A DNA stretch of 64,000 nucleotides from Streptomyces sp. NBC_00878 (GTDB lineage: Bacteria; Actinomycetota; Actinomycetes; Streptomycetales; Streptomycetaceae), in NCBI RefSeq assembly GCF_026341515.1, contig NZ_JAPEOK010000001.1:5270001-5334000 (forward strand), read 5' to 3'. Shown piece by piece: positions 34,308-45,063 of the stretch (position 1 is its first letter; the number at the start of each line of letters is the position of its first letter). The notes beneath the pieces were generated by a model that worked only from the letters and a program-made list of their open reading frames with translations, was not told the origin of the DNA and ran no database searches. The translations under genes and the position numbers were made by a program.

Positions 34308-35354
34308 TCACAGCCGAACCCCCCGCGCGGCCAGCCACTTCCGCGGATCGACCCCCGATCCCAGCTGCGGCGTCAGACGCACCTCGAAGTGCAGATGCGG
34401 CCCGGTCGAGTTGCCGGTCGTGCCCGCCTGGCCGATCCACTGCCCCACGGCCACCCGCTCCCCCTGGCTCACAGTGACGGCGGCCAGGTGGGCGTACTGC
34501 GTGTAGTAGCCCCCCGCGTGTTTCACCACGATCTCGATGCCGAACGCGCCGCCGCAGGACACCTTCACCACACGTCCCGCGCCCGCCGACCGCACCGGCG
34601 TGCCGATGTCCACCGCGAAGTCCTGCCCGGTGTGCCGTCTCGCCCAGCGATCACCGCCTCTGCCGAAGCCCGAAGAGAGTTCGTACGTCTCCACCGGCGC
34701 GACCCACGGCTGTGTGAAGCCCGTTCGCGGCTGGTCGAGCCGGACGGGGCCCCGGCAGGCGCCGGCGGCGACCGAGGCGTCCGCCTGCCCCTGGAGCGTC
34801 CACTGTGCCTCTTCGAGCTTCTGCTCGATCCCCCGCTTGATCTCGCCGAGTTCGCCGTTGCGCCGCTCCAGGGCCCGCCAGGCGGACGCCGCCCTCGCCT
34901 CGTCGGCGACGAGCCGTGCCTCGGCCCTGCGGCTCTTGGTGACGGCGTTGTTGACCGCCAGATCCGCCTGCCAGACGGCACGCTGACCGCGCATGAGTTC
35001 CTCGGGGCTGTCCGCGAGCAGCATCTGCGCGGTGTGCGGGAGGCCGCCGCCGCTGCGGTACTGGGCGCGCGCGATCCGGCCGAGGTCCCCGTGCAGCGCG
35101 GCGATGTCCTGTCGCTCCCGCGCGAGGAGCCGCTCCAGCCGCTTTGCCCGGCCCCGCTGCACGTCGGCCTCCCGGCGCCCCGCCTCGTACTGCCGCGTCG
35201 CCACGGCCGCTTCCTCGTACAACCGCACCACGTCGGCGCTCAGGCCGCCCGGGCCCTCGGTGTCTCCCATGGCCGCCGTGGGCCGGGCCACCAGAACGGC
35301 CGACGCGCACAGCAGCACCGGGACAAGCAGGGGATGGCGACGACGTGAACGCAT
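34308..35354 (-). CDS. M23-family peptidoglycan endopeptidase (LytM-like), secreted
   Basis: A 348-aa secreted murein hydrolase or division activator. A basic signal peptide (RSRRRHPLLVPVLLCASAVL) is followed by a coiled-coil region (about residues 40-190) as in NlpD/EnvC-type activators. The LytM domain (about 220-345) has HTGQDFAVD and the catalytic HLHFEV, with both zinc ligand sets present. That suggests real activity rather than a degenerate regulator. ATG 35354 is chosen. The repeat-bearing region upstream would be its 5' leader if it is transcribed from the candidate promoter near 35655-35690. Confidence 0.9.
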   Translation of the reverse strand: MRSRRRHPLLVPVLLCASAVLVARPTAAMGDTEGPGGLSADVVRLYEEAAVATRQYEAGRREADVQRGRAKRLERLLARERQDIAALHGDLGRIARAQYRSGGGLPHTAQMLLADSPEELMRGQRAVWQADLAVNNAVTKSRRAEARLVADEARAASAWRALERRNGELGEIKRGIEQKLEEAQWTLQGQADASVAAGACRGPVRLDQPRTGFTQPWVAPVETYELSSGFGRGGDRWARRHTGQDFAVDIGTPVRSAGAGRVVKVSCGGAFGIEIVVKHAGGYYTQYAHLAAVTVSQGERVAVGQWIGQAGTTGNSTGPHLHFEVRLTPQLGSGVDPRKWLAARGVRL

Positions 35355-35536
35355 GACACGGATCGTGTCGCGTGGGAGCGGCTCCGGTCCTGTTCAAGTC
35401 GTACACCTGGGGGACCGGTTGTCCCGAATGGACCACTTCCATGGGCCGAACAGGGGTCTGGCCCGGGAGATTCCGGCGGGCCGTCTTGCGAGGCTGTTCG
35501 CACCGGCCGACGGCACCGCCCGAGTCCGTCGCGCAC

Positions 35537-35635
35537 GGCGACATACTGCCGACTTCGATCCGTACGGCCTCAGCGCCATGCTGCCGAGTTCGCTCCACAC
35601 AGCCTCGGCGACATACCGCCGAGTTCGTTCCAATT
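35537..35635 (-). repeat. three tandem 35-bp units, each able to form a hairpin
   Basis: On the minus strand the unit GGA(A/G/T)CGAA(C/G)TCGGC(G/A)G.ATG is followed by CGCCGAG-type sequence. In each unit CTCGGC pairs with GCCGAG across a short loop containing a TATG-like core. Three units occur in a row between the cydCD stop and the M23 start. They could be a leader structure, a small RNA or a terminator array. Confidence 0.6.
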
Positions 35636-35752
35636 GGCATGCCACGAGCACAATTAGCCCTTTTTGGGAGGGAAAGTCGAACCCTTCGAGCTGAGGCCTA
35701 CGACCAACCGCTAAGAGGCGAGCGGACTCACTCACAACGGGCACAAACGCCC

Positions 35753-35804
35753 GCTTTTAGGGGCCCGGGGAACTGCGCGACCAGCCCCCACCCACCCGCA
35801 CGTG
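35753..35804. repeat. Streptomyces-type dispersed intergenic repeat
   Basis: The 52-bp stretch starting GCTTTTAGGGGCCCGGGG and continuing AACTGCGCGACCAGCC, then CCCACCCACCCGCA, matches a palindromic-type intergenic repeat I recall as very frequent after genes in many Streptomyces genomes. It lies just beyond the cydCD stop, consistent with a terminator or mRNA-stabilising role. Recognition from memory; copy number must be counted genome-wide. Confidence 0.6.
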
Positions 35805-35829
35805 GCACACAAGCTGCGGCAGCCAGCCC

Positions 35830-38800
35830 TTACCGCACAGCAACCAACCCCTCCGTCCGACTCTCCCGCTCGACCATCCCCCGCAGCGCCCCTTCCGCAC
35901 GTGCCAGCTCCCCAAAAGCCCCCCGCTGCACCACACACCCGTCATCCAGCACGATCACCTCGTCGACCGCCTCAAGCCCCGCCAGCCGGTGCGTGATCAG
36001 CAACGTCGTACGCCCCTCGGTCGCGGCCAGCAGATCAGTGGTGAGCGCATCGGCGGTCGCCAGGTCAAGATGCTCCGCGGGTTCATCGAGAACGAGCACG
36101 GGAAAGTCCGCGAGCAACGCCCGCGCCAACGCGAGCCGCTGCTGCTGTCCCCCGGACAACCGTGCCCCGTGCTCCCCGATCAACGTGTCCAGTCCATCGG
36201 GCAGCCCGTCGACCCAGTCGAGCAGCCGCACCCGCCCCAGCACGTCCCGCAGCGCGGAATCGGTGGCGCCCTTCCGTGCGAGCAGCAGGTTCTCCCGCAC
36301 CGAACTGTCGAAGAGATGCGCGTCCTGCGCGCACAGCCCGACCAGCCTCCGTACGTCGTCACCGTCCATGCCGTACGCGTCCACGCCGCCCAGGGTGTAC
36401 GTCCCCGCCCCCGCGTCCAGGAACCGCAGCAACACCTGCGCGAGCGTCGTCTTGCCGGACCCGGACGTCCCCACGACGGCGGTCCGGCGCCCGCGTTCGA
36501 GCGTCAGATCCACTCCGGCGAGCGCGTCCCGGTCCTGCCCCGCGTGGCGGGCTGCCAAGCCCTTCACCACGACGGGGAACGGCGACTCGGGCGCCTCCAG
36601 CGGCCGTTCCGGTTCGCGTACGGGCTCGGGCGCGTCCAGGACCTCGTACACGCGCTCCGCGCTCTTGCGTACTCGCTGGCGGTGCTGGACCGCGAGCGGC
36701 AGCCCCAGGACGGCCTCGAAGGCGGCGAGGGGGGTGAGGACGACGACGGCCATCGCCACGCCGCTGAGCCGCCCGTCGAGGACCGCCTGGGCGCCGACGA
36801 GGGAGGTGGCCGCGACGGTGAGTCCTGAGACCAGCGCGATGAGTCCGTCGCCGAGCGCGGTGGCGGTGGCGGCGCGTGAGGCGATGCGGGTCAGCTCGCC
36901 GTCGGCCCGCCGCACCTCGGCGGTGCGCGCGGGCAGCGCACCCGCGACCGTCAACTCGGCCGTCCCCGTGAGGAGATCGGCCACCCGGGTCGCCAGCACA
37001 CCGCGAGCGGGGGCCAGCCGGCGCTCCGCACGGTGTGCGACGGCACCGGTCACCAGCGGGACGCCCACCCCGGCGGCCAGCAGCCCGACCGCGAGAGCCG
37101 CACCGGCCTCCGGCAGCAGCCAGGCCGTGAAGCCGACGGAGCCGGCGGACACGAGGGCGGCGGCCGCGGCGGGCAGCAGCCAGCGCAGCCAGTAGTCCTG
37201 CAACGTGTCGACGTCGGCGACGAGTCGCGAGAGCAGATCACCGCGGCGAGCGGTACGCAGCCCGGCGGGCGCGAGCCGTTCGAGGCGCCGGTACACGGCG
37301 ACCCGCGTGTCGGCGAGCATTCGCAGCACCGCGTCGTGCGACACGAGCCGCTCGGCGTACCGGAAGACGGCCCGCCCGATCCCGAACGCCCGCGTGGCCG
37401 TCACGGCGACCATCAGATACAGCACGGGCGGCTGCTGGGAGGCCCTGGAGATCAACCAGCCGGAGGTGGCCATGAGGCCGACGGCACTTCCGAGCGCGAG
37501 ACTGCCGAGCAGGAGGGCAAGCACCAGCCGCCCACGCCGAGGCCCGGCCATGGCACGCACCCGCGCGAGTACCCGTTCCCGCCCCCGCGGGAGCACGGTC
37601 GCCTCTTCCTCGCCGCCCTCAGGCTCCGCGGCCACCACGTCGGAGCGAAGCTCCTTTCCGCCCTCGGAGCCCACGGGCCCGTCCACCCCGACCGGCGCCT
37701 CCGGCTCCAGCCTCACCACCCGGTCCGCCACGTCCAGTAGGGCCGGCCGGTGAACGACGAGCAGCACGGTGCGCCCCACCGCCAGGCGCCGGACCGCCTC
37801 CACGACCTCGGCTTCGGTCGCCCCGTCCAGTGACGCCGTCGGCTCGTCGAGCAGCAGTACCGGCCGGTCCGCGAGGAACGCTCGCGCCAGAGCGAGCCGT
37901 TGACGCTGCCCGGCGGACAGCCCGGCGCCTTCCTCACCGAGTACCGTCCGCACACCGTCGGGCAGCGCGTCCACGAATTCGAGGGCCCCCGCATCGGCCA
38001 GCGCCTGCCGCACCGCGGAGTCATCGGCGTCCGGCCGCCCCAGCCGTACGTTCTCGGCGACGGACCCGGCGTACAGATGAGGCCGCTGCGGCACCCAGGC
38101 AACCTGTGACCGCCACTCCTCCAGGGAGGTCTCGGTGAGATCGGCTCCCCCGATACGCACCCGCCCCGCGGTGGGTGCCACGAATCCCAACAGCACGTTC
38201 AGGAGCGTCGACTTACCCACTCCACTGGGCCCGACGAGCGCAACCGTCTCGCCCGGCTCGACCGCGAAGGACGCACCCGACACCGCGTCAGAGGACCGCC
38301 CGGGGTACCGGACCGTCACCCCTTCGAAGCGCACGCCTCCGGAGGACGGCACAGCACCTGTCCCCGGCGTCGGCACCGGTGTTTCCAGGACCGAGAAGAT
38401 CTCCTCGGCGGCGGACAGCCCCTCCGCCGCCGCGTGATACTGCGCCCCCACCTGCCGCAGCGGCAGATAGGCCTCGGGTGCGAGAACGAGGACGACCAGA
38501 CCGTCGTACAACGCCATCTCGCCGTGGACGAGCCGCATCCCGATGGTCACCGCGACCAGAGCGACCGAGATCGTGGCGAGCAACTCCAGCGCGAAGGACG
38601 AGATGAAGGCGATCCGCAGGGTCCGCATGGTCGCCTGCCGGTACTCCCCGGTGATCCGGCGGATCGACTCGGCCTGCGCCTTGGCCCGCCCGAACACCTT
38701 GAGCGTGGGAAGTCCCGCGACCACGTCCAGGAAGTGGCCCGAGAGCCGTGACAGCATCCGCCACTGACGGTCCATCTGGGACTGGGTGACCCAGCCGATC

Positions 38801-39330
38801 AGCATCATGAAGATCGGGATGAGGGGGAGGGTGCCGACGATGATCGCCGCCGACACCCAGTCCTCGGTGACGATCCTCGCGAGCACCGCCACCGGCACGA
38901 CCACCGCGAGGCCCAGCTGCGGCAGATAGCGCGAGAAGTAGTCGTCCAGGGCATCGACCCCGCGGGTGGCGAGTGCCACCAGCGAACCCGTCCGCTGTCC
39001 ACTCAGCCAGCCCGGGCCCAGCTCACCGGCACGCTCCAGCAACCGCCTCCGCAGCTCCGACTTGACCGCCGCGCTCGCCCGGTGCGCGGCGAGTTCGGTG
39101 AGCCAGGAGACGAGCGCTCGGCTGCTCGCTACGGCCACCAACAGCAGGAGCGGGGTGCGGAGTTCAGCAACCGACAGTTCATGCTGGAAGGCGCCGACCA
39201 CCACTTCGGCGATGAGCATCGCCTGGGCGATGACCAGCGCGGCACCCGCAACTCCCAGCCCGACGACCGCCATCAGGAACAGCCGGGTGGCGCGGGCGTA
39301 TCGCAGCAGTCGCGGGTCGATTGGTTTCAC
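35830..39330 (-). CDS. cydCD: CydDC fusion: ABC transporter for cytochrome bd assembly
   Basis: A 1166-aa single-chain version of the CydD-CydC exporter, which moves reduced thiols or haem across the membrane and is needed for cytochrome bd maturation. First half: six-helix domain, then Walker A GPSGVGKST, signature LSAGQRQRL and Walker B VLLLDEPTA. Second half: another helix domain, then GTSGSGKTT, LSGGQQQRL and VLVLDEPAEHLD. GTG 39330 (KPIDPRLL) is preceded by AAGGG at 10 nt; an in-frame GTG at 39339 would add FHV. A parS site (39324-39337) lies across the start codon. Confidence 0.92.
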   Translation of the reverse strand: MKPIDPRLLRYARATRLFLMAVVGLGVAGAALVIAQAMLIAEVVVGAFQHELSVAELRTPLLLLVAVASSRALVSWLTELAAHRASAAVKSELRRRLLERAGELGPGWLSGQRTGSLVALATRGVDALDDYFSRYLPQLGLAVVVPVAVLARIVTEDWVSAAIIVGTLPLIPIFMMLIGWVTQSQMDRQWRMLSRLSGHFLDVVAGLPTLKVFGRAKAQAESIRRITGEYRQATMRTLRIAFISSFALELLATISVALVAVTIGMRLVHGEMALYDGLVVLVLAPEAYLPLRQVGAQYHAAAEGLSAAEEIFSVLETPVPTPGTGAVPSSGGVRFEGVTVRYPGRSSDAVSGASFAVEPGETVALVGPSGVGKSTLLNVLLGFVAPTAGRVRIGGADLTETSLEEWRSQVAWVPQRPHLYAGSVAENVRLGRPDADDSAVRQALADAGALEFVDALPDGVRTVLGEEGAGLSAGQRQRLALARAFLADRPVLLLDEPTASLDGATEAEVVEAVRRLAVGRTVLLVVHRPALLDVADRVVRLEPEAPVGVDGPVGSEGGKELRSDVVAAEPEGGEEEATVLPRGRERVLARVRAMAGPRRGRLVLALLLGSLALGSAVGLMATSGWLISRASQQPPVLYLMVAVTATRAFGIGRAVFRYAERLVSHDAVLRMLADTRVAVYRRLERLAPAGLRTARRGDLLSRLVADVDTLQDYWLRWLLPAAAAALVSAGSVGFTAWLLPEAGAALAVGLLAAGVGVPLVTGAVAHRAERRLAPARGVLATRVADLLTGTAELTVAGALPARTAEVRRADGELTRIASRAATATALGDGLIALVSGLTVAATSLVGAQAVLDGRLSGVAMAVVVLTPLAAFEAVLGLPLAVQHRQRVRKSAERVYEVLDAPEPVREPERPLEAPESPFPVVVKGLAARHAGQDRDALAGVDLTLERGRRTAVVGTSGSGKTTLAQVLLRFLDAGAGTYTLGGVDAYGMDGDDVRRLVGLCAQDAHLFDSSVRENLLLARKGATDSALRDVLGRVRLLDWVDGLPDGLDTLIGEHGARLSGGQQQRLALARALLADFPVLVLDEPAEHLDLATADALTTDLLAATEGRTTLLITHRLAGLEAVDEVIVLDDGCVVQRGAFGELARAEGALRGMVERESRTEGLVAVR

Positions 39331-39410
39331 GTGAAACACACCCTTGGGTCAAGCAGGTGTGTTTCACGTGAAACACACCCTCTTCTCATTGGGCATGTTT
39401 CACGTGAAAC
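39324..39410. promoter_or_regulatory. three perfect parS sites
   Basis: GTTTCACGTGAAAC occurs at 39324-39337, 39361-39374 and 39397-39410, spaced 37 and 36 bp start to start, about three and a half helical turns. This 14-mer is the ParB-binding site of Streptomyces. The first copy covers the GTG start of cydCD. The sites fill almost the whole 125-bp gap between cydB and cydCD. Confidence 0.92.
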
Positions 39411-39455
39411 ATACCCTTGGAGTCTCGGTCTCACTGCGCCGCTGAAAGATCGGCC

Positions 39456-40460
<1,005 letters not shown>

Positions 40461-40480
40461 GACTCAGCAGCTCCCTGGGC

Positions 40481-41989
40481 CTAGTACGAGAAGGCCATCG
40501 GCTTGTCGGCGTCCCGGGGGTCGCCGCCGATCTTCGTGGGCGGATTGAGGTCGGCCTCGGTGAGCTCGGGCGGTCCGGCCTTGACGTACTTCACGAGCAG
40601 CTTGACCTCGATGACGGCGAGGATCGCGTAGAGCGCGGTGAAGACGATCATCGAGGTGAGGATCTCGCCCTGCGAGACGCCGGGGGAGACCGCGTCGCGA
40701 GTCTGGAGCACGCCGTAGACGACCCACGGCTGACGGCCCATCTCGGTGAAGATCCAGCCCCACGAGTTGGCGATGAGCGGGAAGCCCAGAGTCAGGATCG
40801 CGATGCGCCAGTACCACTTGGTGAGCGTCGGGCCGAGAGCCTTGTTCTTGAAGAGCACCACGTGCGGCACTTCATCGTCGCCGACCCGCAGATGCCGCCC
40901 CAGCATGAACTTCTTCCTGGTCAGCCAGAGTCCGGCCAGACCGATGGCGAAGGACGTCATGCCGAAGCCGATCATCCAGCGGAATCCCCAGTAGGCGACG
41001 GGGATGTTGGGCCGGTAGTCGCCGGGCCCGAACCGCTCCTGCTCGGACTTGTTGACGTCGTTGATACCGGGGACGTACGAAGTGAAGTCGTCCTTGGCCA
41101 GGAAGGACAGGAGTCCTGGGATCTCTATGGCGACCTTGTTGTGGCCGGCGTCGACGTCCCCGTAGGCGAAGACGGAGAAGGGAGCGGGAGCCTCGCCGTC
41201 CCACAGCGCCTCGGCCGCGGCCATCTTCATTGGCTGCTGCTCGTACATGATCTTGCCGAGCGTGTCACCGCTGAGCGCGGTGAGCATGCCGCCGGCGACC
41301 ACGGTGACGAGGCCGAGGCGCAGCGAGGTCTTCATCACGGGGATGTGGTTCTTGCGGACCAGGTGGAAGGCGGCGATGCCGACCATGAAGGCGCCGCCCG
41401 TGAGGAAGGCCGCGGAGAGGGTGTGGAAGGCCTGGGCGAGCGCCGTGTTCTGGGTCAGGACCAGCCAGAAGTCGGTGAGTTCGGCACGGCCCTTCTGCTC
41501 GTTGATCCGGTAGCCGACGGGGTGCTGCATCCACGAGTTGGCCGCGAGGATGAAGTACGCCGACAGGATCGTGCCGATCGAGACCATCCAGATGCAGGCC
41601 AGGTGGATCTTCTTGGGCAGCTTGTCCCAGCCGAAGATCCACAGGCCGATGAAGGTGGACTCGAAGAAGAAGGCGATCAGCGCCTCGAAGGCGAGGGGGG
41701 CGCCGAAGACGTCACCGACGAAGCGCGAGTAGTCGGACCAGTTCATACCGAACTGGAACTCCTGCACGATGCCCGTGACGACGCCCATCGCGATGTTGAT
41801 CAGGAAGAGCTTGCCCCAGAACTTCGTCGCTTTGAGGTACTTCTCGTTCTCCGTCCGCACCCAGGCGGTCTGCAGGCCGGCGGTGAGCGCGGCGAGCGAG
41901 ATCGTGAGGGGGACGAAGAGGAAGTGGTAGACGGTGGTGATGCCGAACTGCCATCGCGCCAGTGTCTCCGGCGCCAAAGCCAATTCCAC
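40481..41989 (-). CDS. cydA: cytochrome bd ubiquinol/menaquinol oxidase subunit I
   Basis: Catalytic subunit (502 aa) carrying haems b558, b595 and d, reducing oxygen with quinol at low oxygen tension. The N-terminal WQFGITTVYHFLFVPLTI contains the haem ligand His near residue 22. FFFESTFIGLWIFGW includes the conserved Glu, and AQAFHTLSAAFLTGG gives the next His. The Q-loop region (about 250-340) is of the short type, as in other actinobacteria. Control by Rex is indicated by the operator 83 bp upstream. Confidence 0.97.
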   Translation of the reverse strand: MELALAPETLARWQFGITTVYHFLFVPLTISLAALTAGLQTAWVRTENEKYLKATKFWGKLFLINIAMGVVTGIVQEFQFGMNWSDYSRFVGDVFGAPLAFEALIAFFFESTFIGLWIFGWDKLPKKIHLACIWMVSIGTILSAYFILAANSWMQHPVGYRINEQKGRAELTDFWLVLTQNTALAQAFHTLSAAFLTGGAFMVGIAAFHLVRKNHIPVMKTSLRLGLVTVVAGGMLTALSGDTLGKIMYEQQPMKMAAAEALWDGEAPAPFSVFAYGDVDAGHNKVAIEIPGLLSFLAKDDFTSYVPGINDVNKSEQERFGPGDYRPNIPVAYWGFRWMIGFGMTSFAIGLAGLWLTRKKFMLGRHLRVGDDEVPHVVLFKNKALGPTLTKWYWRIAILTLGFPLIANSWGWIFTEMGRQPWVVYGVLQTRDAVSPGVSQGEILTSMIVFTALYAILAVIEVKLLVKYVKAGPPELTEADLNPPTKIGGDPRDADKPMAFSY

Positions 41990-42071
41990 GTCGTCATCTC
42001 CTTACATCGCCGAAGCGTCGGCGCCAGTTTGTCCCGCTTGTCGCAGACATCACGGGATCAAATGGACACGC

Positions 42072-42088
42072 TTGTGAACGCGTTCACA
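42072..42088. promoter_or_regulatory. Rex operator upstream of cydA
   Basis: TGTGAACGCGTTCACA (42073-42088) is a perfect 16-bp palindrome matching the binding site of the NADH/NAD-sensing repressor Rex, first described upstream of cyd genes in S. coelicolor. It lies about 85 bp before the cydA start. Expected effect: repression at low NADH, release when respiration is limited. Confidence 0.9.
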
Positions 42089-42223
42089 TTCACAAGCAAT
42101 TATGACGCATGGCCGTTCGACGATTGACACGAGGGGGGTGCCGGATCGGTCACACAGGCCTTCGGCTCGACAGGACCGCCAGAACCGCCAGGCTCGACCG
42201 CAGGCCGGCACCCCGCCAACCAG

Positions 42224-43306
42224 CTAGAGCTCCTTGTGGAACGTCTCGGCCGTCTTGAGGAAGATGTCGTTCGCCTCGGTCTCGCCCACCGTGACCCGAA
42301 CCCCCTCGCCGGCGAACGGCCGCACGACGACCCCGGCCTGCTCGCAGACCGACGCGAAGTCGAGCGTGCGCTCACCGAGCCGCAGCCACACGAAGTTCGC
42401 CTGGGTCTCCGGCACCGTCCAGCCCTGCCCGCGCAGCGTCTCGACCACACGGGCGCGCTCGGACACCAACGCACCCACCCGGCCGAGCAGCTCGTCCTCG
42501 GCCCGCAGCGAGGCCACCGCCGCGTCCTGCGCGAGCTGGCTCACCCCGAAGGGCACGGCCGTCTTGCGCAGCGCCGCCGCGACCGGCTCATGGGCGATCG
42601 CGAAACCGACCCGCAGCCCGGCCAGTCCGTACGCCTTGGAGAACGTACGCAGCACGCACACGTTCGGCCGCTCGCGGTAGAGCTCGACACCGTCCGGCAC
42701 CTCGGAATCGCGGATGAACTCGCGGTAGGCCTCGTCGAGGACCACGAGGACATCGCCCGGCACCCGGTCGAGGAACCGTTCCAGCTCGGCCCGGCGCACC
42801 ACGGTGCCCGTGGGGTTGTTGGGGTTGCAGACGAAGATCAGCCGGGTTCGGTCGGTGATCGCGTCGGCCATCGCGTCGAGATCGTGCACGTCCCCCGGCG
42901 TCAGCGGCACCCGCACGGAGGTCGCCCCGCTGATCTGGGTGATGATCGGGTACGCCTCGAAGGACCGCCAGGCGTAGATCACCTCGTCGCCCGGCCCCGA
43001 GGTCGCCTGGAGCAGCTGCTGGGCGACACCGACCGAACCGGTGCCGGTGGCCAGATGCGCGAGCGGCACACCGAAGCGGTCCGCCAGTTCGTTCATCAGC
43101 CCCGTGCACGCCATGTCGGGGTAGCGGTTGAAGGCACCGGCCGCCGAGACGACGCTCTCCATCACACCCGGCAGCGGCGGATAGGGGTTCTCGTTGGAGG
43201 ACAGCTTGTACGCCACCGGACCGTCCGCCGACGCGGCGGGCCTCCCCGGCTTGTACGTGGGGATACCCTCCAGCTCGGCACGCAGCTTCGGGCTCGTCTC
43301 GCTCAC
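42224..43306 (-). CDS. histidinol-phosphate aminotransferase-like PLP enzyme (HisC/Pat family)
   Basis: A 360-aa class I/II aminotransferase. [24 protein letters not shown], the NPNNPTGT block and the PLP-binding Lys in [15 protein letters not shown] are all present, with Arg in GVRVTVG for the substrate carboxylate. No other his genes are adjacent, so it may be the second HisC-like enzyme, perhaps an aromatic aminotransferase. GTG 43306 follows GAGGAGGA; the frame is open further upstream without a better site. Divergent from the LacI regulator. Confidence 0.88.
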   Translation of the reverse strand: MSETSPKLRAELEGIPTYKPGRPAASADGPVAYKLSSNENPYPPLPGVMESVVSAAGAFNRYPDMACTGLMNELADRFGVPLAHLATGTGSVGVAQQLLQATSGPGDEVIYAWRSFEAYPIITQISGATSVRVPLTPGDVHDLDAMADAITDRTRLIFVCNPNNPTGTVVRRAELERFLDRVPGDVLVVLDEAYREFIRDSEVPDGVELYRERPNVCVLRTFSKAYGLAGLRVGFAIAHEPVAAALRKTAVPFGVSQLAQDAAVASLRAEDELLGRVGALVSERARVVETLRGQGWTVPETQANFVWLRLGERTLDFASVCEQAGVVVRPFAGEGVRVTVGETEANDIFLKTAETFHKEL

Positions 43307-43738
43307 CGCAGTCCTCCTCGTGACCGTCTCCGGCTCATGACCACCACCGGCTACCAATGCTCCTCACCTTAAGAGGATTCAGCTCCGTTGCGTATGGCCC
43401 GGGACCAACCGCCTCAGCGGCACCGGGCAGCCGCGTACGCACTCCCGGGCATCACCGCACGAAGGCATACGAAAGAGGGGGCGCACTGTCTACCGAAGCC
43501 CGCGCCGGTGGCTCACGCCGTGGCGCGCATCCCTCGTGAAGGTGAGTTGAGACCTCTTCGAAACATGGCCCATTTGGCAGGCCCATACGCGCCGACAAGT
43601 GACGTACTGCCATCGAAACGGTCAACTCCCTTTTCTTCCAAGGCACTTGACCGTTGATGACCTTGCAGAAACGTGCCTGTCAACCCGTGCATATGCGTCC
43701 GCACTACCCCACCTCATGAGCCCTACTATCGGCTCGCC
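43307..43738. other. divergent promoter region, aminotransferase and LacI regulator
   Basis: 432 bp without a supported gene. The only marked feature is an inverted repeat, ACGGTCAA (43618-43625) and TTGACCGT (43647-43654), with a 21-bp centre. TTGACC of the right arm could be a -35 element for the LacI gene 85 bp downstream. It may be the regulator's own operator. Confidence 0.45.
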
Positions 43739-44851
43739 ATGACAGCAGCAGGGAAGCACCAGGTGAGCCGGTCGGAAACCTCCCGCCGAGGAAGCCGGCC
43801 GGGCCGGGCGGGCATCAGAGACGTGGCGGCGGCCGCCGGAGTCTCCATCACGACCGTGTCCGACGCGCTCAACGGCAAGGGGCGGCTCCCGGACGCCACC
43901 CGACGCCATGTCCGCGAGGTCGCCGACCGGCTGGGCTATCGCCCCTCGGCCGCGGCCCGAACCCTCCGTACCGGAAAGTCCGGCCTCATCGGCCTGACGG
44001 TGACGACCTACGGGGATGAACCTTTCACCTTCACGGAGTTCGCGTACTTCGCGGAGATGGCCAGAGCCGCCACCTCGGCCGCGCTCGCCCGGGGCTATGC
44101 CCTGGTCATCCTCCCCGCGACCTCGCGCCACGACGTGTGGTCGAACGTGGCCCTGGACGGGACGGTCGTCATCGACCCGTCCGACCAGGACCCGGTCGTC
44201 AGCGAACTGGTCCGCCAGGGCCTGCCGGTGGTCTCCGACGGCCGCCCGGCCGGCACGCTGCCGGTGACCGCCTGGGTGGACAACGACCACGAAGCCGCGG
44301 TCCTGGGCATCCTCGACCACTTGGCCGACGCCGGCGCCCGCCGGATCGGCCTGCTCACGGGGACGACCACGGACACGTACACCCATCTGTCCACGACCGC
44401 GTACCTGCGCTGGTGCGAGCGCGTGGGACAGGATCCGGTGTACGAGGCCTATCCCGCGCACGATCCGTGTGCGGGGGCCGTCGCCGCCGACCGGCTCCTC
44501 GCCCGGCCCGACCGGCCCGACGCCGTCTACGGGCTGTTCGACCCGAACGGCACCGACCTCCTCGCGGCGGCCCGCCGCTACGGACTGCGCGTACCGGACG
44601 ACCTGCTTCTCGTCTGCTGCAGCGAGTCCACCGTCTACGCCAGCACCGAGCCGCCCGTCACGACGCTCTCGCTCAAACCGCGTCGCATCGGCACGGCCGT
44701 GGTCCAGCTCCTCATCGACGCCATCGAGGGGGTCGAATCGGACCAACCGGTCGAGCAGGTGATACCGACCGAGCTGATCGTGCGCACTTCCTCCCAGCGA
44801 CGGCCGCCGCGGACGACCGTCAGCCCGCCCCGATCACCGGAGGAAGGCTGA
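43739..44851 (+). CDS. LacI-family transcriptional regulator
   Basis: A 370-aa repressor. The helix-turn-helix is GIRDVAAAAGVSITTVSDALNGKG (about residues 24-47), followed by the hinge RPSAAARTLRTGKSGLIGL. The rest is a periplasmic-binding-protein-like effector domain. The extended N-terminus (20 basic residues) and C-terminal Pro/Arg tail are additions to the family core. ATG 43739 is chosen; an upstream start at 43673 lacks conserved sequence. No sugar transport genes adjoin, so the target is unclear beyond possible autoregulation. Confidence 0.9.
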   Translation: MTAAGKHQVSRSETSRRGSRPGRAGIRDVAAAAGVSITTVSDALNGKGRLPDATRRHVREVADRLGYRPSAAARTLRTGKSGLIGLTVTTYGDEPFTFTEFAYFAEMARAATSAALARGYALVILPATSRHDVWSNVALDGTVVIDPSDQDPVVSELVRQGLPVVSDGRPAGTLPVTAWVDNDHEAAVLGILDHLADAGARRIGLLTGTTTDTYTHLSTTAYLRWCERVGQDPVYEAYPAHDPCAGAVAADRLLARPDRPDAVYGLFDPNGTDLLAAARRYGLRVPDDLLLVCCSESTVYASTEPPVTTLSLKPRRIGTAVVQLLIDAIEGVESDQPVEQVIPTELIVRTSSQRRPPRTTVSPPRSPEEG

Positions 44852-45063
44852 CCTCCGGATGGCCTCCGGGCAAATCCGGCGCGGAAAGCACCTCCCAATT
44901 CGGGAGAAAACCACGGTGAACTGGGGTTCTGCTCCGATTCACCACCCCTGGGTCATCACATGGCGCGATCCGCATTCCTATGATGGGCGGACGACACCGC
45001 GGGCCGCTGCGACCAGGCAGTCCGACGCGGTGCAGATGCGGCGCGATGGTGGTGGAGGGGTCG

